NCBI GenBank assembly: GCA_030411725.1 | Contig: MU839840.1 | Location: 62,001 to 126,000, forward strand | Reading direction: 5' to 3' | Length of the DNA: 64,000 nucleotides | Origin: Echria macrotheca | Taxonomy: Eukaryota > Ascomycota > Sordariomycetes > Sordariales > Schizotheciaceae | Shown here: positions 55,703 through 64,000 of the stretch, piece by piece | Numbering within the stretch: position 1 is the stretch's first letter | Layout: every line of letters starts with the position of its first letter | The notes under the pieces: generated by a model | Databases searched by the model: none | The model's input: only the letters and a program-made list of their open reading frames with translations | Told to the model about the DNA's origin: nothing | Program-made: the position numbers and the translations under genes

Positions 55703-57075
55703 TCAATCCATGGTGAAATCTTTGTACGACCACTTCTCCGTGACCTTGGTCTTGGCCTGTTTCCTGAACGGAATCTTCCTCCGGCTCTCCAACTTGCCCC
55801 TGACCAGCATGTTCCTGTACCTATCCTTGAGCAGATTCCCCTCGGGCTTGAGCAGTCTAAGCGAGTCCTGGAGCTCGTCGGGCAGGACCAGTTCGAGGTC
55901 CTTCTCTGGGAGCTTGAACTTGCCGAGCTGTCTCCTACGCAGCTCCGTGTCGTCGCCCTCCTCGCTCTCGTCGCTGATTTCCGTCTTGGCCAGCTCCAAC
56001 GCCCTCTCCCGCTCGGCGACCTCGAGCGCAATCTCCTTGATGCGCTGTGCCTGTGCCGCCTTCGCCTTCATCGCTGCCTCGTGCTTAGCTTTCCGCTCTT
56101 CCTCCTTGCGACGCTTGATCCTATTCCGCTCGGCTTGCGTTTTGCGCCGTGGCTTCTTGACCTTGACACTGAGCTCCTCGCCCCCGCTCTCGAATCCTTC
56201 CCACGCAGAGTCCTCCTCCCATTCCGAAAGATCAGCCCGAGCCTCCGCCGCTTCGGCTTCTGCTGCAGACCGTGCCGCCGCTTCTAGCTTGAGACGCTCG
56301 GCATTGAGCTCCTCGATGCGTTTCTTCTCAGCTTCGATTGCCTTATCGCTCTCCTCTATCAGCCGCTCTTGGTAGTCCGTAAATGCTGGGTTGTAACTGT
56401 GGCCACCCTTGGGCTTCGGGACCGCCGGGATATGTTTCCCGTTGGCTGCCAACGAGATGGGCTGTTCATGAAGCGTCTTGGGTGCCTTCTTCTTTTCCGG
56501 CTTTGGTAGGAACGGGAGTTCTTCAAAAACCTTCTTCTCTTCAGGCGGCGCATCCCATACGTCGTAGGTCGCATCAACAACCTCAACGGTGGACTCGTGG
56601 TGGCCATCCGCCACCTTCTTCAACCGCACAAGCTCTTTCTGCGTCACATATTGGGTACGTTGCCTCTTAACATGAAGAATACCGTCCGTAGTCTTGTCCC
56701 CTGATCGCTTTCGGGGAGCCACCGCGGGCACAGCAGATCGCCGTGCGAGGATCTCGTCCGCCTTCAGAACTTTCTGGGCAAGCTTGGGAAATTTCTTTGG
56801 AATCGAGGAATCGCCAACGACGTCGAGAGTGAAAAGATCTGTTGATTGTTTCTCGGAAGCAAATTTTTCACTGTGAGCACGAATTAGCTGGGAGTTATGC
56901 GCACCAGGGAAGGCCCATCCTACCCTCTGATGACCTTCTCGTTCACCTCCTCCAGACCCTTTTCCACCTCGGTAACGTCGACATTCTTGCGCCACGCCTT
57001 CTTGCCTTTCCTCGATGGTTGCTTGTACTGGCTGGGACCCTCAGGGTTCCCTGACGCCTTTTTGAGAACAGGCAT
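55703..57075 (-). CDS. NOP53: NOP53 ribosome biogenesis factor, 439 aa
   Basis: Exons 57075-56924 and 56870-55703 (phase 2). Nucleolar protein of the NOP53/GLTSCR2 family; in yeast it recruits the exosome helicase Mtr4 to 7S pre-rRNA on pre-60S particles. Family features: KGKKAWRKNVDVTEVEKGLEE near the N-terminus, DLFTLDVVGD, YDVWDAPPEEK, GHSYNPAFTDYQ, a long charged coiled coil (about 250-370), and the C-terminal KLPEKDLELVLPDELQDSLR with NLLKDRYRNMLVRGKLESRR. The intron uses a GTAGGA donor and a CACAG acceptor. Start at the ATG at 57075. Head-to-head with YPT6. Confidence 0.93.
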
Positions 57076-57579
57076 GGCGGGCGACTGCAGAGAATTGGTA
57101 TCTTGAAATTTTAGAATTTGATCGCCGGATGCGATTCTTCGTACCGAGTGGATGGTTGGTGGGGGAAATTTTCGCTGTGATAAGATAAGCGGACGGCCGC
57201 TAGCAAGTCGAGCGTTCAGAGCGTCGGCCCGCTTGACAGCTGCGGCGCTGCCTGGATTTGCAGGCCCAGAAAGGCCACACGCCCATGACGGCCGCCAAGA
57301 TTCCGGGCGAGACTCCCCCTGGCTCTCCGAAGAAGTCATTCCAACGAAGCCCAGAGAGCGGAGCCCCTCCCCCCTTTCAAAGCCAACAAGCAGACGCTGT
57401 TTTATTCACACGAAGGCTCGTCCGACCCAAACGCTTCTGCCAGAACCAAGCCTTCTCATCCGCTTGACCGTCCTAAGAGAACCAATCCGTTTCTTCCGCG
57501 CCATCCTCCTGAGCGAACCACCGAACGCATCGTCGTGCGCGACCTCTGACACCACCGACGACCCCCTCACAAAGCCGCG
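57076..57579. promoter_or_regulatory. Divergent promoter region NOP53/YPT6
   Basis: 504 bp between two start codons. The frames inside extend neighbouring genes only with non-ATG starts. Confidence 0.5.
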
Positions 57580-58464
57580 ATGGCGCAAGCAGGAGCCGGC
57601 GGGTATAACAACCCACTGAAGAAGTTCAAGTACGACAAAGCATTGCCAAGCTGGCTGCGAGTCGCATTCAAGAATAAGTACTGACCACGTTTCCAGACTC
57701 GTCTTTTTGGGCGAACAGAGCGGTATGGGACGTCCTTGAACTGGGAAGAGGTTGGACTACGTCGAGCATAGGATACTGAACAGTGCACTGCAGTTGGCAA
57801 GACGTCGCTCATCACACGGTTCATGTACGACTCGTTCGACAACATGTACCAAGCCACGATTGGCATCGACTTTCTCTCCAAGGCAAGCGAATCTGTTGAG
57901 GCGCAGCGGAACACGGGCAGCGGAGAAGCTAACTGGTAACTATAGACAATGTACCTGGAAGACCGCACAGTCCGCCTCCAGCTATGGGATACCGCTGGGC
58001 AAGAACGATTCAGGAGTCTGATCCCATCATACATCCGAGACTCGAGCGTAGCGGTGGTGGTATACGACATATCAAGTACGCCAGCTTCTCTGGTCCGTTT
58101 GGGACAACTCTGACTTTTCGTGTCTTCAGATGCCAAGAGCTTCCAAAACACTAGGAAATGGATCGACGACGTGCGCGCCGAGCGAGGAAACGACGTCATC
58201 ATCGTGCTTGTCGGCAACAAGACGGACCTGAACGACAAGCGCGAGGTGACGACGCAGCAGGGCGAGGAGGAGGCCAAGAAAAACAACCTCATGTTCGTCG
58301 AGACCAGCGCCAAGCTCGGGCACAACGTCAAGACGCTGTTCAAGAGAATAGCACAGGCACTACCAGGCATGGAAGGGGCCGATGCGGCCGCCCAGGCCTC
58401 GACGCAGATGATCGACGTCAGGACAAATCCCTCGCAACCGCAACAGGAGGGCTGCCAGTGCTAG
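57580..58464 (+). CDS. YPT6: Rab GTPase YPT6/RAB6, 209 aa
   Basis: Exons 57580-57629, 57697-57722, 57794-57882, 57946-58075, 58130-58464 (phases 2, 1, 0, 1). Golgi Rab controlling retrograde endosome-to-Golgi traffic. G1 GEQSVGKT is split over the junction of exons 2 and 3; switch I YQATIGIDFLSKTMYLEDR is specific to the Rab6 group; G3 WDTAGQERFRSLIPSY, G4 GNKTD, G5 ETSAKLGHNVK. The C-terminus CQC is a double geranylgeranylation signal. The third intron has a GC donor (AAG|GCAAGC) and an AG acceptor; no GT donor would keep the frame. Exon 2 is only 26 nt. Confidence 0.95.
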
Positions 58465-59251
58465 AGTGGGATAGAATGGTGCTCATGATGATGACCAGCA
58501 ACTTGCTTCTCGGGACAGTTAAGAGCGGGGACATCCAAGGGGGAGGAGTCGATTTTGGTTGTCGGATACGGCTTGGCGGTTCTGCCAGGGCCAGGGAGTT
58601 GAGCATAGCGTGTCAAAGGTGGTGGTCTCGCATTAACGCTATATAAGTAGTTGGGACAGCAATAATATGTACTCTAATACCGAGAGGGGCATCCTTCCAT
58701 GGATGCGGCGAGGTTCATCAGTGTCCTGGGGAACCACGAAGGCGGAGGGCCAGACCTTGGCCCAAATTATCGCACATGTGGGAATCAGTGTGGCCATATC
58801 CTTGGTGATTAACTCTATTTTTTCCAGGGGAAATTGTCACGTTCATGCTAGATTTCTACGAATCTCTGGAAACTTGGATGGGGCATCCTTGTGCCTAGAA
58901 CACCTGAAGACAACTGCAGAGTATAGACAAGGTAACGCATGTCCTATTTTAGGTTCCATCTACCTAACGCCAGTTACGCCATTCCCTGACCCAGATGTTC
59001 AGCAAAGAATCTGAAGATGTGCCCGCCGTGAAATGCTGCCCCGATGCCTTCGCCGAGCTTCTGTGTTGGATTGCTGAACTTCCGCCGCTCATGCTCCTAA
59101 AAGTCGACGGATAACCACCTACTAGGGCACACAGAGAGGAAAACACTCAACCCAAAAAGACGTCCGCTGAGGATCTCTGACGTCCGCCCGACTCCTCCAG
59201 AAGCCGCCCAGGAAGTGGTCCGTCGCGGGGCACTCGTACATGCCAATCCGT
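58465..59251. other. Convergent intergenic region, no gene seen
   Basis: 787 bp between the 3' ends of YPT6 and RLP24. No coding frame, repeat or RNA gene recognised. Confidence 0.45.
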
Positions 59252-59975
59252 TCAGTCCGTATCCATCTCGTCCTCGTCCTCGAACCCGTCGTCTTCGTCG
59301 TGGACACCGCCGCCCGTGCTTTCCGTGATCTCCTCCACCCCGCCGTCGGTCCGTACCCGGAGCCTGCGCACCTCCCCGCCAAAAGCCTTGCTCTTCTTGC
59401 TCGTCCGCACGGCCTCGAGAGTCTCCCGCTCCAGCTCCTCGACGTCGATGCCCTGCTCGGCAGCCAGCTCGGCCAGACGACGCTTCTCGCTGCCGCGCAG
59501 GCGGGGCAGCAGGTGCTCGTTCTCGGCGACCAGCTTGCGGGCGACGGCGACCTCGCGGGCGCGCTTGCCGGCCATGCGCTTCTTGTAGAAGGCGCGCTCG
59601 CGGCGGGCGCGGATCTCGCTGATGCGCTCCATGGCCTTGAGCGTCTTGGCCACGAGCTCGCGGTCGTAGCGCACGGGCACATTGCGGCGGGCGGCGAACT
59701 GGAGCGTGCTGTCCACCACCATCTCCTTGCCAGCGTTCTTTCGGTAGGCCTTGGTCCACTTGAGCTTGCGGGGGTTTCGCTTCATCTTGAAGTTCTTGTG
59801 GCATTTTGACCGGCAGAAACGAAAGGATTTGCCTGTACGTGGCGGGGGTCAGTATTTTGTTGGTCTCATTTGCGACGAGGAAAGGGATAATTGGCGTACC
59901 GTCATTTCGCATGAATGTTATGCCTTTGCTGGGCCATGATGGCCTTCCGCAGAAGAAACAGGGATCAACGCGCAT
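59252..59975 (-). CDS. RLP24: RLP24, ribosomal protein L24-like biogenesis factor, 218 aa
   Basis: Exons 59975-59900 and 59832-59252 (phase 1). Placeholder for eL24 on pre-60S particles; in yeast it recruits the AAA ATPase Drg1 for its release in the cytoplasm. Zinc ribbon with CFFCGRP and, across the intron, FRFCRSKCHKNFKMKRNPRKLKW. It continues with FAARRNVPVRYDRELVAKTL and a long helical charged region (residues 90-165), ending in an acidic tail rich in Asp/Glu, where biogenesis factors differ from the ribosomal L24. Start at the ATG at 59975. Confidence 0.94.
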
Positions 59976-61987
59976 CTTGAATCCCGATTGCTGGTTGTCG
60001 AGGCGCCGCGTTCAACTTTCGACGAGACTCGCAGCAGATTTTCGGAAAAAATTGGCGGTCAGGGACTGGAAATGTGGGGAGGGGCTTATCGGCTTATCGA
60101 TTGCATTGAGATTCAGGGTTAGGGTAGTGTATAGTGCACTCCACCTTGTGGCGACGATGCCTGGCTCAACTGCGGATGATTATGAAACAAATGGTCTTCT
60201 CTTACTTCTCGATAAAAACGGGGAGTCTTTCCGAAATGATCTTGCGAGCGGAGGCAGGTGCGGAGGTTCCAATGAGATAGGTTCAGTCGGAAGTGCGCGT
60301 GGTGGTGTTTTGCGCCATGGATATCCGTACAGCTTCGAACAATGTTCCTGGAGAACCGCTAAAGTTATGGTGTGAAAGTGTTGGTTTCATTGTTGAATTC
60401 CTGGATGCCAGAGAATCGCGAAGACGGGCAGAGTTATGTGAGGATGAGAGAAATCTAGAAATTTTGGACGACGTATCGAGAGCTACATATCTGAGCCTGC
60501 ATGCGGGCCACAGACTGTTGTTCTAAGTCCATCTTTTTTTGCGATACATGTACTTGTACATGTAAAGAGGCAACACCCGGTGCCGGCCAAGGCAGGTCTT
60601 GTAACAAAGTGAACAAACCTTGAGCTGGCTAGAGTCTTCGTCTAAGATAGGATAGGTATCTCAAGTCTTGATTCTGGCAACCATCCGGACCCACCATACG
60701 TTTTGGACCCGGCAAGACAGGCTGGGATTGCCAAGACCGCACTTGAGCACGAAGCTTCAAGGCCGCCTCCAAGACTCCACCACCTCAAGACCTTATTCAA
60801 ACGCCGATAATCGCTGTCATCGTGGACTTGAGGTTTTTCTTTTGTTCAATGAGATTTATGGACACAATTGGGTTCGTCTTCCCAAGGCGGGGACCTCAGA
60901 CGTGGCGGATTGTCATCGGGTCGGCAACGGCTGGCACCCTGCCCTCAACCGCTCGTTGTCAGTCCCTCATTGACCCCCCAGGGCCAATTGCACTCGACAT
61001 CGGGACAGGAGCTCTTGGAAAGCTGAAGCTCAAACTTGAAGAGCATCAACGCATCGGTCAACGGCTGATGAGAATGACAACAGCACGAAGCCCAGACTGA
61101 TTGAGAACAGAGCAGGCGTCGGTCACGCGGTCAACAACAGGGGAGTGGGCCTCTTGTCCCCTTGCCACTCCACATCGCCTAGACGCGGGGGTGGGTCCGG
61201 GGAAAGTGGAGATGGCGCCCTGCTCGACCCACTGGGCTTTTCCCTTTTGTCGCAAGCGGCCATGTCCTCCGCTCCGCTTCCAACGCCTGTCGAAGCTGCC
61301 ATCTAAACCTTCAAACGGACTCGAGATGTTTGACACAAGACAGGACAAGTTGGAGATGGTCAGGGCCAGCAGCATCTCCCCGCATTTCCCCTCTTCAATG
61401 GGACGATGGCGAGTCAGTGGACGAAACGATCCGCGCTGACAGCTGGGGTCATTTGTGAGCGCACTCTGACGTCCTCCCCTGCCGCGTGATTGGTTTGGCA
61501 CATTGCTGCGACGACTTACCCCGCTTTCCACCAGGCACACCTGGCTGGGAGCTGCGCTTGGCTCGTCCTCTGGGACCGCCGCACCTCCCTGCGGGCTGTT
61601 GCCCTCCAGAGCTGACTATTGTGGTTGCCCATTATTGCAGCCATAAAGGGGCCTTCCTGTCCCTCCCTCTTCGTCCTTCTCCAACTTCCGTCTTCCGTCT
61701 CAGTAACACGCCGCCTTCTCCAACTCTGCATCAACCATCACTTCGTTGTTGGTTATCAGACAGACACAGTCGATCCTCGCATCACGACGCTCTCCTTCAG
61801 TTCCTCCGTGGCTTCGCTGTCACGACTTCCCTGGTATGATTCCTCCTGCTCCTCTCTCGGAACGTGGTCATCGACAACCTCCGAATGGTTGTCCTCGCGC
61901 CATCTTCCACATCCAACCTTGGGACTTATGGGGCTAACCATTGTACGGTGCAGAACACAACCTTTCCAATCACACACCACCGCCATC
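59976..61987. promoter_or_regulatory. 2-kb intergenic region, contains a probable 5' UTR intron
   Basis: Divergent region between RLP24 and the 107-aa gene. No coding frame with a domain is seen. Near its right end lies an intron-like segment (61834-61953), listed separately. Confidence 0.45.
61834..61953 (+). other. Probable 5' UTR intron of the 61988 gene
   Basis: Donor CTG|GTATGA, branch-like GGCTAACC and acceptor GGTGCAG frame a 120-nt segment that ends 34 bp before the ATG at 61988. Inferred from splice signals only. Confidence 0.45.
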
Positions 61988-62311
61988 ATGCCCGTCCGTA
62001 TTCCCGCCGCCACCCGTGGTGAGGTATTCTGCTTCGGTGCTGCTGGTGTCAGCGCCTTCGCCCCCTTCTACCTCATGGCTCCGGGCGCCGAGGAGCGGAT
62101 CGTTCGCCAGACTGCCAAGTGGGCCCCTCGATGGGAGCGCAACATCACATTCTTCAAGAGCCCCGTTGAGCGCGGCATCCAGAGGGTGACTCCTCCCGTC
62201 GCCAGGACCGTCCAGAGAGTTGAGCACCGGCTTCCCCTGGAAAAGGTTGCGCAGAGGACAGACAAGGCCATCCACAAGGGCATTGACAAGATGGCTGCTC
62301 GGATCCACTGA
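61988..62311 (+). CDS. Small predicted membrane protein, 107 aa
   Basis: Single-exon coding region starting MPVRIPAATRGEVFC. One hydrophobic segment at residues 13-30 (VFCFGAAGVSAFAPFYLM) is followed by a basic, helical tail (RQTAKWAPRWERNITF, PPVARTVQRVEHRLP). The pattern, a short membrane helix followed by a positively charged soluble part, fits small mitochondrial inner-membrane proteins, but I cannot name a family. Coding is supported by strong codon bias and a clean single frame; it looks conserved in Sordariomycetes by style, which is inference. Confidence 0.7.
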   Translation: MPVRIPAATRGEVFCFGAAGVSAFAPFYLMAPGAEERIVRQTAKWAPRWERNITFFKSPVERGIQRVTPPVARTVQRVEHRLPLEKVAQRTDKAIHKGIDKMAARIH

Positions 62312-63924
62312 GTGAAGCAGTTATCTCGGCCCGTGGAGGCATTAGACGGAATGGCACACAAGATAAAGCATTGCATTCGGCCTAGTCAAGGCCGGCCATA
62401 CACTGTACATACATCATTGCATTCTGACACGGTAGCGGATTTCATCACGGATATGAACTGCCCCTCTCGGGCACGTCGTCATGGAGGCGGGATGTACAGG
62501 ATTCAGGTAATCGACGGTGAAAGTCGAGTCCACTGTAGCTAGGTGCCTGTCAACAAATATGAAGGCTTCATGAACCATCCTAACGAGTCCGTGATTCATG
62601 GGATTTGATCGAATCGTCGAGTTCGTTGAGTCTACACCCTTGACGGATCTTATATCTGTTCTCTTGATGGATTAAGCGCTTCCGCAATTACCTTACCCCC
62701 TCGTGACGAAACCATTTCCCACATTCCCATGACACAAGGCGCCATCTCAAAAGGATCGTTCCAATTGACTCATTATTTATGTCAGCTCTACATAAGTACT
62801 CTTGTAGCAATTCTGTGCCGTTGCCGGTAGTCAACAATACTCGAGCACAGCTATAGATGACTGGATGACAGTACCTGTGCCTACTAGATATTGTTTACTT
62901 GCAACAACTCCACGAGTGAGATTCTGAGAAGGTTTCCACGCTTTAGCGAATGCCTGACGCGTATTGTAAATTTGGTGTTCAGACCACATTCTTGTCGTCG
63001 ATTACATTCTCGAGTTCCTGGTTCGGCAACAACTTGCGTATACACGTACAGACTTTTCATAGGAGCAGTTAACAGTTCTGTTACAGGTTTCATGCAACAA
63101 TCTTTGAGAACGGAAATTGGTTTGGAGTTCCGGGAATATAAGCGGGCAGTTCTCACATGCAGCTAGCCACAATGTTGGGATATTTGATTTATACCTCATC
63201 AGGACAGAACATGGTGTTTATTAGGTGAGAAACAAAGCCGGAACGAAAAGTCCAAAGACCGAGAGAGGTGGAATCATACGGAGATGAACTGTGTAACTTG
63301 GAAAGTAACGTTGGGAAGAATGTAATAAAATTCATAAAGCTTGGTGTCTTCCCACCAGGCCTTTTGTGTTTCTAACTAGGTATTCCTAGAACTACTCAGT
63401 TTAAGGAGACGCGATGTGCCATTTGTTTGAAATCCCTTTTCCAGACTGGAGCATGTGTCAGGCCTATGAGCTGTGTACTCCCACGAGCAAAGGTTCTTGA
63501 TCTATGGGCGGCAAAGAATCTTCCGCTGCGAGGCAACACTCGAGAAACTCAATAGGTACTTCATTCAGAAAGCACTGCACTCTCCGAGTCCTGTCCCCCA
63601 TGGACTGATTTTGAACTAACTGATTTTCTTCATATCCTATGTTACTAGTGGCAAAGGTTATCAATGTCAAATATGCAGGAACCATAGGAATTTCTTTTAG
63701 ACAGTAGGACATATATACAAAGTTCCTTCGAGTCACTGTCGACTAAAGAAACAAAAGAAGAAGAGAAAGGGGCGGACATCCGCCCACAACACCCATCCAT
63801 ACCTCAAGCCCCCGGCTTCCACTCCATTTTGCTGTCATCCTACAGCACCAATATAGCATCCACTGAAAAGTAATGAAGAGGCATTCTAGAATGGGGATGG
63901 GATGGAATAGGCAAAAATATACAA
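62312..63924. other. Intergenic region, no gene supported
   Basis: 1.6 kb, AT-richer than the coding parts. Frames up to 91 codons occur on both strands at the same place and are treated as chance. Confidence 0.45.
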
Positions 63925-64000
63925 TGACAAAGGTGAGATTCGAACTCACGCCCTTTCGGACCACGGAGAGCTGCTATTACATAACCCGTAATAATACGAT
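63925..64000 (-). tRNA. Partial tRNA, long variable arm (Ser or Leu type), 5' part cut
   Basis: On the minus strand the 3' half is clear: a perfect 5-bp T stem around GTGAGTTCGAATCTCAC (B box), then the acceptor strand CTTTGTC with discriminator A at 63925. A stem GTCC/GGGC before the T arm fits a long variable arm, as in Ser or Leu tRNAs. The 5' acceptor strand, expected to read GACAAAG, is beyond the window edge, so the anticodon is not assigned; an intron is possible. Confidence 0.6.

Noticed and set aside
1..64000. Transposons, RIP-mutated repeats, CRISPR arrays or viral insertions
   Set aside because: No terminal repeats, reverse transcriptase or transposase motifs, regular spacer arrays or AT-rich mutated blocks were seen.

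Overview
The window is nuclear DNA of a filamentous ascomycete (Pezizomycotina), most likely a Sordariomycete. The evidence is short spliceosomal introns (mostly 48-80 nt, CTAAC/CTGAC branch points, YAG acceptors), HET-domain and DUF6594 proteins, a class II P450, a GAF-type hybrid histidine kinase, and housekeeping proteins that read like Neurospora/Chaetomium orthologues. No virus, transposon, CRISPR array or prokaryotic operon was seen. All gene models below were built by hand: intron phases were checked, and reading frames close across every junction given. No transcript data were available.

Left part (1-18 kb), mostly accessory or regulatory genes: a truncated hybrid histidine kinase (1-3992, -), two low-complexity proteins of unknown function, a bHLH factor of the SREBP-like type, and a 1397-residue FHA-like/protein-kinase/membrane fusion. 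These are followed by a GST-like protein with a GC-AG intron, a DUF6594 membrane protein and an orphan low-complexity protein.

Middle accessory block (18.5-27.1 kb): a cytochrome P450, then two HET-domain proteins flanking a multi-pass membrane protein. This is the most plausible place for fungal self/non-self or stress-response genes.

Right part (27.5-62.3 kb), a dense housekeeping stretch: MCM6 (replication), ESA1 (histone acetylation), REX4 and RLP24 and NOP53 (ribosome biogenesis), a cyclopropane-fatty-acid-synthase-like methyltransferase, RNase H2 subunit C, and a class I/II aminotransferase. It also holds a 1245-residue RGG-tailed protein, the divergent pair ATP17 / complex I 21 kDa subunit (NDUFS4), GID8, uridine kinase with a degenerate UPRT domain, an EF-hand external NADH dehydrogenase, YPT6/RAB6, and a small 107-residue predicted membrane protein. 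Many genes sit head-to-head with 330-860 bp between start codons. A partial tRNA lies at the right edge.

Most novel-looking items: the kinase fused to a C-terminal two-helix membrane module (10017-14453), the HET / multi-pass membrane / HET block (20954-27098), two GC-AG introns, a 15-nt microexon in ATP17, and a CCAAT-bearing bidirectional promoter between two respiratory-chain genes.
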